NCBI GenBank assembly: GCA_977006965.1
Contig: OZ345355.1
Coordinates: 2,976,001 to 3,040,000 of the forward strand
Direction of reading: 5' to 3'
Origin: Phymatolithon calcareum
Lineage: Eukaryota > Rhodophyta > Florideophyceae > Hapalidiales
Length of the DNA stretch: 64,000 nt
Below the pieces are notes generated by a model. The model did no database searches, was not told the DNA's origin, and was given only the letters and a program-made list of their open reading frames with translations. A program made the position numbers and the translations under genes. This document shows positions 31,701-41,949 of this stretch, one piece after another; position 1 is the first letter of the stretch; every line of letters begins with the position of its first letter.

Positions 31701-33200
31701 GTAATCACCTTGCTTTTTAGATATCATGCTTCCAATTTCTGCCATCCTCTTTTCGCAAAACGCCTCCATGTCTGGATTGTTGCAATTTGCGAAGAAATTG
31801 TCAGACGATCCACAACCCGTGCATAAGAAGATGGATCCATCCCTGTACTTGGGATTTTCCCAGTTTTACCATCTCTGGGAGGTAACCGTCGACGATCACT
31901 TTGACACCACGATGAGTATCAATAGCAGCAGCTATCGATGCTGATATGGGTATCCTTATCATTATCGTGATGATCCCGGCAATATTTCCGCTTGCCCTTT
32001 CGCGTCGAATCCGATACGTCCGCTGAATCTGGATCATTGTGTTCACCGTTATCCATTTTTCGTGTCTTTTTCTTTGCATCACGGGACATTTTGAGCTTAT
32101 TCTCACGCTTTTCCAGTTAATTGGAACCGGAAGAGTCCGACGAATCCGAATCATCCAAACCATCTGAAACCTGAAAGGCACCGATGCTTGTTGCTGACGG
32201 AACTGAAGACTTAGAAGACGACTAGGACGGCGAGGATGGAGGTGGAGGAAGAAACCGTCCTGCCTGACGGTTATCAACCTTCTGCTTCTTGACCCTATGT
32301 GCCATCTTCTTCTCCGTAGATGAGACGTTTGGTGTGAAGAGCCTGTCGAGGGGAGCTTTCTTCCTCTCTGCTATGGGAAACCCACGATGGTCAACACGGG
32401 AAGTCGGCATATAAACTATATTCCCGTTTCCAGCGGAGCTCGGTTTTCCTTCCGGCTTCGATGTCCAATTCACAACTGCTCGATAGAATTCCAGAAGTGA
32501 GTACGTGGCATGTTCATAAATGTGATCGTCCTTCTTGCTGATACAACCTGAAAGCTGCAACATCCATATCAAATAAGGGGCATAGACGTAATTAATTTTC
32601 TGCAATATCTCCTCGCTCCCGAAAGGGAAGAAATTTGAACTGCCATCTCCATTCCATTTGTTTATTCTCAGAACTTATTTCATGTTCCATCTCGACCAAT
32701 AAACCCACCCATGGCGCATGGAATTCGTCAGTGAAATATTTATCCCGAGGAATAGTCTGTGTACGGCTGGAGTGTCCGCTCGATCTCGCTGCTACTGAAG
32801 ATGTACGAGACGGCGGCATCAGTGCAAACGGAATATTTTACTGGACGACTACTGGAAGGACTGGATAGTAACGGTACCATTTTCGTATTCTCCAACGCAG
32901 ACGAGCTTGGACGTGCGGCCCTTTGCCGAGTTGCATGGCCAATTTCTCCCACTTCAGATGACTCTGCTTCGTCTGCAGGACCGCGCAGAGGTTGCGATGA
33001 TCCCTGTAGGATTTCTCCGCTTCCAACCGATCTCATAGGGTGCAGTTATCGGACGTATGTTGATCTCCATGATTGCCTAAATCAATGTGCTCATCTGCCA
33101 GGATAACTAGCGACGGCACTTCTCGCTTCAAGGCGCGACTTTTCCCATTATCTCCTCAAACACCTCGACTTCCACGGCCACGACGGTCACGCTTAGTCAT
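28735..33200 (-). pseudogene. Ty1/copia Gag-Pol, heavily decayed
   Basis: Minus-strand fragments read in copia order. A Gag start at 33200 (MTKRDRRGRGSRG) meets a stop soon after. A zinc-knuckle-like segment (CGSSDNFFANCNN) lies near 31800. Possible protease and integrase remains lie between about 30000 and 31400. Reverse transcriptase (RVT_2) is the clearest part, with FVLAIKDP-like and LRDTS segments at 29191-29403 and then DACLTIRDDSEGKLDGFVCL and EVDDSVGVGSQIFL at about 28817-29060, containing the catalytic VDD. Many stops and frame changes separate the parts. It is cut off on the left by the Tc1 insertion. I judge copia identity good for the RT and moderate for the rest. Confidence 0.65.
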
Positions 33201-33271
33201 ATTTTCGGAAGCAGATGTAACACTTTCCCGAGCGTTAAACTCAATGAGTATACAAACGACTTATAAGCGTC

Positions 33272-33740
33272 GAAGAATCTGGTAAAGGACGTAGACGGTC
33301 GAAAATAAATGGGCGAGAATTAAAATTTTTCACTTTTGTCCGTGATCAATTAAAAATTCGTAGCAAAATTTACCGTTAGCCCCACGATGGCTTCTCGATC
33401 ACACCATTCGCAAGCAAAGTCCCGTCTTTTTGACCGATCAAGGTACGTAAATGAAAGCAAGTTTACTTGTGCGCGATTGCTCTCTGCCCTTTTCTCTTTG
33501 GTGACCTTGTATCATTCTTAATTATTAATGCATCGAAATGTTTCAAACTCTACTCTATCATAGTTGCGTACCCTTGTATCAAATAGAACTCGATGAGAGG
33601 ATAATCGTGTATTGCAGTCTCCAAATGCCGACGTTTTCAAATGCCTGTAGCTCCGAAGCCTTGAATTTTGCGGATTACCGTTATACGCAAACGACTCAGC
33701 GTTTTCAGCCCCTTCCCGTCATCTGATCAGGTGAGCCATA
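33272..33740 (-). repeat. Probable LTR of copia element 1 (right copy)
   Basis: Same sequence as the starts and ends of 23062-24330 but without the ~800-bp middle. It contains GTCGAAAATAAATGGGCG near its start and ends close to CATCTGATCA. It lies about 70 bp upstream of the minus-strand Gag start, as a 5' LTR should. Confidence 0.5.
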
Positions 33741-34428
33741 ATGAATAGTATTGATTAATACATGGGGACCATAGTGCACACACGTGTGATGTGCGCAATG
33801 TGATGTTGGAATTTTACAAGTGCACCGGACAGTACTGCATGGTGCACAACACGAATGTCTGGTAAAACAGTTGTCGCGACAACGCGGCTCTCGGGATGAA
33901 GAACAAGAATTGGGGGACGAAATCTTGAGTATGATACACACTAGCTATCATATATTCAGTGTACAGTATCAGGAGTACTCCGAATCGCCTGTATTAGCAA
34001 TGGTTATACACATGCACTGTATTATGAGCCAATTCGCGTGAAGTACAGTCTAGAAACACGGAATTGAGTTTTTCTGCCTCCATCATATCTTCGAACTCCT
34101 GGACTGCCTGGTAGGGGTCAGACGGGACAGTTTGACATCCATTTCGTGTCGAAAATATTGAAAATTTTTCAATCCGCATCCTTGAATGGGTGGATAAAGC
34201 GAGACCCGTCCTGTACTGTGCCACGTATTTGGTGACTTTTTCGTATCAGCTTCCGCTTCTAAAAATTCAAATCTTAAGAACTAGTTATTTTTTCCCCATT
34301 CTCAATCGGATTCAGGCTTACTATTCTAAAAATCCATGCACGATCAATTTAAATATTTAGCGGCTCCATTCCGCTCCATTCCGTTAAAAAAGAAAAAACT
34401 GAATCCAATCCGAAACCATTTTCGAAAA

Positions 34429-35117
34429 TGTATTGAATAACATTGTCACTTCGCACTATTAAATTGTCCTTGAATTGGACAGTCAGGTCAGGGCTGGATA
34501 ATCAGGAGATTATAGTGATTCAACCCTTTGTATCATTGATCTCTTGATACCGAAGGTGCCAAGCTTTCTCAAATGAGCGAGATGACTTATTCGTGCATCA
34601 GCCTGATATCAATCAAAGTCAAGCTTTCCCTTGGAGAGATGACTTGATGAAGTCAGCAATTGTCGTCCTTTAATTCACAGCCCTAAGGTAGGATCAAAAG
34701 AGGATAATAGGTTCCACGATTGTAGTGCCTGAATGGTCTATGAATCAGTAGCTGCGTCCACGACGAGTGGTACGCGCTGTCTCCAGCGATCGGTTTCTGC
34801 CGCACTAGCTTGCGCTAGAATTTGACGTGTGGTTATTTGTTCTTGTTCCTGATGCTTGAGTTCCTTCTCAGTGAGGAACTCCTAGCTAGCTTTTATACCA
34901 TTTCTGCTACACTAATTCCGTCACCCAACTTAGGTTACTATTTGCGTTCCTATTGAACACGAAAGTAAACTATCCACGAAATCAGTCGAATAATTGCTAC
35001 TGCAATACACGCAATAAGTCTTGCGTGCATTGTATATGACCAGGCCTTCTACGTCGCACTGGTCCACGTTGAATACTACTAACACGCTCTAGTCCCCATG
35101 CATAGTCTCGACAAACA
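34429..35117. mobile_element. Possible solo LTR, 689 bp
   Basis: This block is absent from the second host copy (near 53548). Its ends read TGTATTG and CAAACA, an imperfect TG...CA inverted pair. No coding sequence lies inside, and no clean target duplication was found. A solo LTR is the best guess. Confidence 0.35.
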
Positions 35118-35438
35118 TGTCCTGATTTCAAAAATTTCTTAGTAAGCTACTGATTAATCCGTCCCGTTCGACCCCTGCTGCCTGATGCAAGACGAAAGAG
35201 TGGATCCCCGGGCGGCAGACAACTGTTTGGCAATCCGCGACTGCAACTCACTTCTCTGAATGCGGCCGAACATCGCACAACGAGACCCAATCGGGAGCCA
35301 GGCGACGCGCTGGTGGGAGGAAGAGACTCGTATACCCCACCGCCGCACCCCGAGCTCGAACGACTGCGCAGCTAGCACTGCATTGAGACTGCCCAGTAAA
35401 GGTCCCACCACAGTTGTACTCGGTATCTAGGTCGATTC

Positions 35439-35499
35439 TGCCCCGTTACTCCAAGGTGAGGCTTTGGGAGCTCTCAAAATAAAATCATCAAATATCTCC
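35439..35499 (+). mobile_element. Short 5'-truncated retroposed insert, 61 bp
   Basis: Lies between two perfect 12-bp copies of CTAGGTCGATTC (35427-35438 and 35500-35511). The second host copy (53869-53885) has a single CTAGGTCG site. About 54 bp match the 3' part of the insert at 7436-7591, including the AATAAA-containing end. Confidence 0.7.
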
Positions 35500-36398
35500 C
35501 TAGGTCGATTCCCCAATGACTTTCAAACAATTGTGTGGCTATACGGCGCAAACGGGATCACATAGATAAGAACCATGCGATCTTTACTACTTATCCACAA
35601 TTGGACGAGATGACAGCGAAGAGAATTAGTATCGATCCTTGAGAACTTAACTGACCACTGGCCAAGCCTTCTGAGCTGGAGACCAGCAGCACCGCACAGC
35701 GTCGTATCGAGGGTAATGCGGCATGACAAGTAGAGATTGCCCAAATGAGATGTCCCGTAGCAGGTATGATACGCGCAGCTAGAAACCCTCCAGATTGGAA
35801 AGTTGCCAAGGGGGCAGCGGAACCTCAATACGCCGCCATCATAAGTTATCATATATTTCCCCTCTGCGACAAACTGGCCAAATTTTACCAGTGAGAGCCA
35901 TATTTGGCCTCTATTGCATGATTCCCAGTTCGACTCCATCACTTTAAAGCAAGTATAGAAACATGTTCACGCCTTCGTCATCAGCGTGAATGTATTCTAC
36001 TAATTGCTGTAGTTCTCTTTAAATCTCGAATGTCAGGATTTGGTTGTTTTCCCCACGGGCGAAAGAGATTGCCAAGATAAAAGATATCTTACTAAACAGC
36101 ACTAAAAACGAAGAAAAATGGGAGAAAAATGGGATTACGGTAACTTTGGCTTAGTATAGAAACATGTTCATATGGGCGGTGGTTCCCTTTTACAAATACT
36201 GTGCTCGCCTGCCTTTCCTCCTTATCTTGAAGTCGCAGAGCGTGGCTTCCCGAAGAATTGTCGATGCGAAGGCCATGAATGTCCGTGTCACTGAGAAAAT
36301 CACACGTCTGATCGCCAGAATCAATACTTTTGGAAAATCCTATATTTATCATAATATTGCACTTGCTATAGAATCCTCGGTAAATGCTGGTTGTGGAT

Positions 36399-37290
36399 AG
36401 GAAACCTTAACCATCAGCCAAAATCGCCGCGCCGTGCGTACATTGCGGGCCTTCTCGCCCACACCGGTCCCGACTAGAGGTCTCATTTTAATTTCGACAC
36501 GTGTAAAAACGAAGCCCGAGGGCTTGTGCGGGCCGCCCAAATATCTTAAATCATATTCGTCCTGCCTGCACACCTACACGTCCGATGGGCACAGCTCGCC
36601 CCCGGATCGCCTGCACACCTGCCCGCCCGTTGCCCGATCTCAATCGTGCCGGCCTGCGCTTGCCTCCGACCTCGTCCGCCTCCCCGCCGGATAGCCTACA
36701 CACCTGCTCGCCCGTAGCCCAATCTCAATCGTGTCCGCTTGCGCTTGTCTGTTTGTCTGCCGGTCTGCCGCCTGCCCGCCTGCCCGCCTGCCCGCCTGCC
36801 CGCCTGCCCGCCTGCCCGCCTGCCCGCCTGCCCGCCTGCCCGCCTGCCCGCCTGCCCGCCTGCCCGCCTGCCCGCCTGCCCGCCTGCCCGCCTGCCCGCC
36901 TGCCCGCCTGCCCGCCTGCCCGCCTGCCCGCCTGCCCGCCTGCCCGCCTGCCCGCCTGCCCGCCTGCCCGCCTGCCCGCCTGCCCGCCTGCCCGCCTGCC
37001 CGCCTGCCCGCCTGCCCGCCTGCCCGCCTGCCCGCCTGCCCGCCTGCCCGCCTGCCCGCCTGCCCGCCTGCCCGCCTGCCCGCCTGCCCGCCTGCCCGCC
37101 TGCCCGCCTGCCCGCCTGCCCGCCTGCCCGCCTGCCCGCCTGCCCGCCTGCCCGCCTGCCCGCCTGCCCGCCTGCCCGCCTGCCCGCCTGCCCGCCTGCC
37201 CGCCTGCGCTTGTCTGCTTGTCCGCCAGCCTGTTCGTCAACACGCCGTTCTTTGCCTGTATATCCTCCTGCGCTTGCCCGCCTGCCCCCA
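36399..37290 (+). repeat. Left long terminal inverted repeat of the MULE
   Basis: The outer ~240 bp match the inverted right end with moderate divergence. Shared blocks include CACACCGGTCCCGAC, CACGTG and CCCAAATAT. The inner part is a G/C-skewed array of short repeats, which on this side has become a perfect octamer run. Confidence 0.85.
36769..37207. repeat. Perfect octamer array (CCCGCCTG)n
   Basis: About 54 uninterrupted copies of the 8-bp unit CCCGCCTG. Because eight is not a multiple of three and the unit has no stop, all frames stay open and read as the same octapeptide. The long open frames here (for example 36585-37418) are by-products of the repeat, not genes. Confidence 0.97.
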
Positions 37291-37861
37291 AAAGCTTCCT
37301 CGTTCGGCCGTCTGCCCTCCGCCCCGCTGAAAAACTCTGCCTTGCTTTTCCGCCAGTCCCCGCTCCACTAAAAAGACTGCCTTTCCCGTTGCCTGTCCGA
37401 GTCCCTCTATACTGCTAAGCCTATGCTCTTTGCAGTAGTTAGGTCTTTCTATGAACTGTTGCGAGTTAATGTTTTAGTCCAGCTTCTGTACAATGCAGTA
37501 TGTTAGATAGATGGGAATATAGCTTCATATCTCGGCTTCCATAAAAACGCTTTTCTTCGTGCCACAAGTTTTTCCGCGTACCATAGTAAAAAGGAAATCG
37601 AGGTTAATCCCAATAAAATTCCTTTTTGACAATTATATTTTCTATGCAAATTCTGAGCCCGTTTTTGATCGTTTCACGTTGCGAAACGGTCGAATTCGAC
37701 ATCACTTTTTACTGCAATGCTACACTGTTTCTATTATTTTCCCACTTATTGTACGCCCGCATTTAAGAGTTTTATTCACCGAAACGGTCAACTTCTTTCG
37801 TTCTAATTTCACCGACAACTCGTCCTTCATCCAAGTTCTGGAAAAATATCCTTCCTTCGAG

Positions 37862-40364
37862 ATGGACGAGAGCTCTTCGACAACCATGAATGGTATCTTC
37901 AGCTACGCCGATCTCTCTTCCACGTACGGTCCAGATGGTATAAACCCAAAAGTGTTCTACCAGGAGAATTTTTTGAACGGAATACCTGACCGCGAAAAAG
38001 CGTCTGAAGTTCTATCAAATTTACTTTCCATTGATGAATCGGCTATTGATTTGGCTTTCTGCCAGCTTCATTTTCAGGAAGAAAGTAGTGTGGACGAGAA
38101 TCTGTTCACATGCTTATGGCTTTTTCTCTCCTGCTCTATTTTGACGGAAAGCGAGATATCATTTCTGCGAAGACTGGCCGTATCCCCGTGTCCTAAATGC
38201 AAAATATTCTCGCAGTCTGCTTCCTTTCTCGATGAGTCTGGGTCTCAATTCTTATCGACGTGTTCGTCTTGCAGAAGGTCTGTGCGGTACAATGGAATGC
38301 CTCCCGTGTTTTTCACACGAGCTCTGTTTTCCGAGATGATCTCACTAAGTTTGGTTTATCAATGGCATTCAATGACATTTAGGGCATCTGCCGCACTTAA
38401 ACGCGGTTACATCTGCTCCTATTCAGGTCGAAAAGATGTTTTTCCTAATACCCCAATCGAAGAATTTGCTAACTTCATCAAGTCAGGATTCGAATCTATT
38501 GAGAAGTACGAATACGTGACAAATCGAAGGCGTGAAAACTCGACACAGTTCTACTGCAGTCAAAGAAGTCTACGTGCTGTTTCAAGCGACCGAGCTAAAC
38601 GGAGAAAACGTATGCGCGAGACGAAGAAAACCCATAAGTGTGGAGGATCTATCTCTGTTCTATTGTCTGTATCTGGAAATATTGTCATCCGAGTATGTCA
38701 TGAGTCGCATCATGAAGAAGCTGGGCCTAAAATTGAGCTAACTAGGGAAGATATTCGATTTATCGAGAAGAGTGCTCTGGAAAGATTAGCTCCTTTTCAA
38801 GTATGCGGTATTCTGCAGCAGAAGGCTGGTCGTCCGTTCTCATGGTCTCAAGTGTACTACCGTTGGTGCGAAGTCATGAAGCAGCAATTTATGCGTAACG
38901 AGAATCCGTTCATATCTTGCAGATTACTCCTAGAAACATGCCAGAACTTATCGGAATGTTTCTACAATGCTGAGCTGTATGTGCTTGGATTTGTCACCGA
39001 AATTGGAAAGAAAATAACCCTAACGCACGAGTGTGCCGAAGCTTTCATCGACAGCACGTACAAGACAAATAGCTCAAAGCTAGAGCTCTTCGGCGTCCTT
39101 ACAACAGTTTTCGGCACTGGATTTCCAGTCGCATACCTCTTTTTACAAAACAATGCGGATGGAGGTCAGGGATCAATCTGCAGACAAACACTAATAACAC
39201 AATTTCTGTCTTCTGTTCAAGCTAATCTTTCTAATTTCAAGCCGAAATTTTTCTTCACGGATAAGGACCATGGGCAAATGAATTCGATTCGAGTCGTTTT
39301 CAAGTTGGTCCCTTCTTTGTGCTTATGGCACATGAAACGGGCAATCAAGTTCAAGATACGTGATTTACGAAAGACCTCAACCAAAAAAATGACAGAAGAA
39401 GATGAAAAAAAGTGCTGGATCTTGTATCGAAACACTACAACATGCACCCTTACCTGTGCCCGGGATTGAGCTCTGAAGATATAAGAGATGTGGCAATGTC
39501 AGATATTGCGTATCTGCAGTCTGATGCAAGAACAGCTTCTTTGTACGAGTACCTAATCAGACAATGGTATCAACCGGAGAAGTTTGAACGTGGGGCCGCC
39601 GGAATGAGAAAGAAGGAATACCATTCACAAGGACTACAATGATGGTTGAGTCACATTGGTCCCTTTTGAAGCGTCATTATTTGATTTTGCGCAATCGGCC
39701 GAGAGTCGATTTTATCACCCATTTGATCAATACTTTCTTGATGGTGAGGTTCGAGAACGACTACAAGCTGCTATCTGTTTGATCGAAAAAGCCAGTGTGG
39801 TGGAAGGATTTCGCAAAAGAATGGCAAGAATTATCTACGAGACAGGTGAATCAGATATATTGCACTGATGTTCTGAGCTGGAAGTGCTCATGTCCTGCAT
39901 TTCTAATGAGCAGGTTTCTCATATGCAAGCATCTTATATCTTCTTCGTCACTTCCGAGCTACCGAGATGCTGTAAGATCGAGACATCCGCCATTTCTTGC
40001 TTTCTTGCGAGAAGAAAAATGGCGCTATGCTAACCTAGAGCCACACTTGCGGACTTCAAGAATCGAAGCTCCTCCGCACGCAACGGATATAACATCCGAC
40101 ATGGCGCTACCTTCCATCCTTGAGAGCCCAGCGGAGGTTTCCGGGAGAGCAGAAAATGCGAGATTTGTCAAAGAAGAGTTGGAGTGGATGATGCGACACA
40201 TTGAAGAATTGGAAAAGACAGACGCCGGGTCTCAGCAACTACTACATATCAGGAACGCTGTATTGTCACGCATTTCTGCATACCGTGCAAATGTTGAGAA
40301 AGACATGGCATCAAGGGGTACTCCATTGACCTGGGGAAACGCTGATACCCTGTATTTACCTTGA
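37862..40364 (+). pseudogene. MULE (MURA-type) transposase with SWIM finger, broken
   Basis: The frame is open from 37559, but the first plausible start is ATG 37862 (MDESSSTTMNG). An N-terminal Cys-containing part (CPKC...C..C, about residues 105-140) and a DNA-binding region lead to the DDE core: FIDSTYKT (first Asp, about 396), FFTDKDHG (second Asp, about 466) followed by CLWHMKRA, then MVESHW (probable Glu, codon 39648-39650). The SWIM zinc finger CSCPAFLMSRFLICKH lies at about 39887-39934. Three breaks are visible: a frameshift at the A7 run 39405-39411, another near 39615, and an in-frame TGA at 39780-39782. A possible polyadenylation signal AATAAA lies near 40431. The protein would cut at the TIRs; this copy cannot make it whole. 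Confidence 0.88.
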
Positions 40365-40438
40365 ACTATACATCATTAATATGGTATGTCGCGCACCGAC
40401 GTCCATAGTGTAGATTAGATTCATTTTCCAATAAAGAA

Positions 40439-40993
40439 CTACTTCTTGCTTTTCCTATCTCTCGCAGCCTTCTCCTTCGCAGCCTTGTTCACCTCACTGA
40501 AAATTAACTTTGCACCCATGCAGTCGACCCATGCGTCGTTGTACTGCTTATTATTGTTCTTCTGCGCTTTGATTTCAGCAGCAACACTCCCATCCTTGTC
40601 ATCAATTTCAGGAACAATTTCTGTGGTCATGTCCTCGACAGACTTCGCGCCATCAGAATCATCGTCGATAGAGTTATTATCGTCCTCGGAATCGTCCACA
40701 ATAGCAGGACCCCCTTCGTCGGTATCAGCTCTGTTCCACCCAAACAAATCAGCCGAAATGCTTTGAATCCGAAGAGAAGCCGGTTCACCTCCTTCATCAT
40801 ATGCCTTACGAAGAGGAGTAACATAAAGAGTGAAAAACGCGTCTTGCAGTTGCTCAAATTTAGCGCTGTCTCCACCATCAAGCCGAGCGGTGTGGACTTT
40901 TTTCGCCTTCCTCTTGTAAGCAGAGGCAATCGTGCCCTGGTCGGCGTCTGGCTTAACGACCAAAAGATCGTAGAAGGCATTGTCGAAAACCAT
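40439..40993 (-). CDS. J-domain-like protein without HPD, acidic, MULE cargo
   Basis: An intact 184-residue frame from ATG 40993. Residues about 5-66 follow the J-domain pattern: YDLLVVKPDADQGTIASAYK, then KFEQLQDAFFTLYVTPLRKAYDEGG. Where J proteins have His-Pro-Asp, this one has His-Thr-Ala, so it should not stimulate Hsp70 ATPase in the normal way. Residues about 88-140 are strongly acidic (many Asp/Glu/Ser), and the C-terminus is basic (KAARDRKSKK). No signal or membrane segment is seen. It lies tail to tail with the transposase and head to head with the H3 gene. Some J proteins, such as DNAJC9, bind H3-H4 as histone chaperones, so a chaperone role for the neighbouring H3 is possible but is inference. 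Confidence 0.75.
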   Translation of the reverse strand: MVFDNAFYDLLVVKPDADQGTIASAYKRKAKKVHTARLDGGDSAKFEQLQDAFFTLYVTPLRKAYDEGGEPASLRIQSISADLFGWNRADTDEGGPAIVDDSEDDNNSIDDDSDGAKSVEDMTTEIVPEIDDKDGSVAAEIKAQKNNNKQYNDAWVDCMGAKLIFSEVNKAAKEKAARDRKSKK

Positions 40994-41419
40994 GGCGCAG
41001 TGATGGAGAAAACGAACGACCCTGTTCCGTGTGAAAGACGGCTGTGTGGAGGAGAGCTCATATTCGGGGATGACACCAGCTAGTTTTTACTAATCTGATC
41101 TCACGAGGAGTAATGAAAAATAAACCGCAAATTAAGAATACAGAAACTGACCTCGTTTCCGAGCATATGACAAGCTAATTCGCACGAATACGGCCTCACT
41201 TTTGGCTGCGGAGAAATATCCACAAAATAATAATGGTATGATATTCAGTCCAAAACTGAGGTCGTTTTCGGGCTTATCAGATGCTAATTCGCCCGAATTT
41301 GGCGTTAGAATTTGATTGTAAAAATGAATTAAAATTATCAATAAATTATTTTTCCTATATACAAACTGTCCTCGTACTTTCCCGCCCTCCAACTCCAAGA
41401 CGTTCAGCCGCACCCCAGC
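40994..41419. promoter_or_regulatory. Shared divergent upstream region of the J-like and H3 genes
   Basis: 426 bp, AT-rich, between two divergent starts. It contains a 51-bp imperfect direct repeat (41144-41194 and 41253-41303) with the common core GCTAATTCGC-CGAAT, spaced 109 bp apart. Such a paired motif could be a binding site controlling both genes; this is inferred from position only. Confidence 0.4.
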
Positions 41420-41854
41420 ATGGCGCGCACGAAACAGACGAATAGCCCCAAGCACGTGCCCGGGGGCGGAAAAGGAACGAAGACGAAGAAGCCCCTCCCG
41501 ACTTCCGCCGCCGCCACCGCCGCCGCCGCCGCCGCCGCGAAGAAGCGGAAGTGGAAGCCCGGTACCGTCGCTCTTCGCGAGATCCGCAAGATGCAGCGCA
41601 GCACCGGGCTTCTTATCTGGAAGGCGCCGTTTGCGCGGTTTGTACGTGAGCTGACGCAAAAGTTCCGCCCGGACTTTCGTTTCAGAAAAGACGCTTTTCT
41701 CGCGCTCCAGGAAGCGCCGGAAATGTACGTCGTGCAGTTCTTTCACGATTCGAACCGCGCGGCGATCCATGCGAAACGCGTTACTGTTATGGACAAAGGC
41801 GTGAGGTTTACTATTCAGACGAGGAAGGCCTTGGGAATCTACCCTAGTGTCTAG
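41420..41854 (+). CDS. Divergent histone H3 variant, MULE cargo
   Basis: An intact 144-codon protein. The tail starts ARTKQT exactly like H3, then departs ([11 protein letters not shown]) and contains a run of Ala with a Lys/Arg cluster. The αN helix [19 protein letters not shown] and the histone fold ([34 protein letters not shown]) are clearly H3. Canonical K9-S10 and the ARKSAP motif around K27 are missing, so the main silencing marks could not be placed. Loop 1 has the normal H3 length, without the extra residues usual in CENP-A. After VTVMDK the C-terminus is unlike H3 ([15 protein letters not shown]), and the Asp at position 123 used in the H3-H3' interface is absent. AATAAA follows the stop by 26 bp. 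It is probably a nucleosomal H3 variant; a centromeric role is less likely. Confidence 0.93.
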   Translation: MARTKQTNSPKHVPGGGKGTKTKKPLPTSAAATAAAAAAAKKRKWKPGTVALREIRKMQRSTGLLIWKAPFARFVRELTQKFRPDFRFRKDAFLALQEAPEMYVVQFFHDSNRAAIHAKRVTVMDKGVRFTIQTRKALGIYPSV

Positions 41855-41949
41855 ATACCGTAAAGTACGGTTGGATGAAAATAAACTCGGAACGTTTTAA
41901 TAAGCCTATCTTTCTACAACATCCTTTCCCTAAACACACAAAACAAAGT

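Larger units (their letters stand above)
33741..36398. other. Host segment without genes, copy 1
   Basis: Matches 52878-54796 of the second copy apart from insertions at 34429-35117 and 35439-35499. Open frames up to 139 codons (35523-35942, minus) are not kept in the other copy. No gene is supported. It ends with the 9-bp left target duplication of the Mutator-like element (36390-36398). Confidence 0.55.

Noticed and set aside
36585-37418. Long open frames of 188-277 codons on both strands through the octamer array
   Set aside because: The 8-bp unit has no stop in any frame, so all frames stay open. They are a consequence of the repeat.
41132-41770. 212-codon frame on the minus strand
   Set aside because: Antisense to the histone H3 gene; the sense frame has clear family identity.
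41420-41854. Calling the H3 variant CENP-A
   Set aside because: Loop 1 has the canonical length and the αN helix is close to ordinary H3; there is no positive sign of centromere function.
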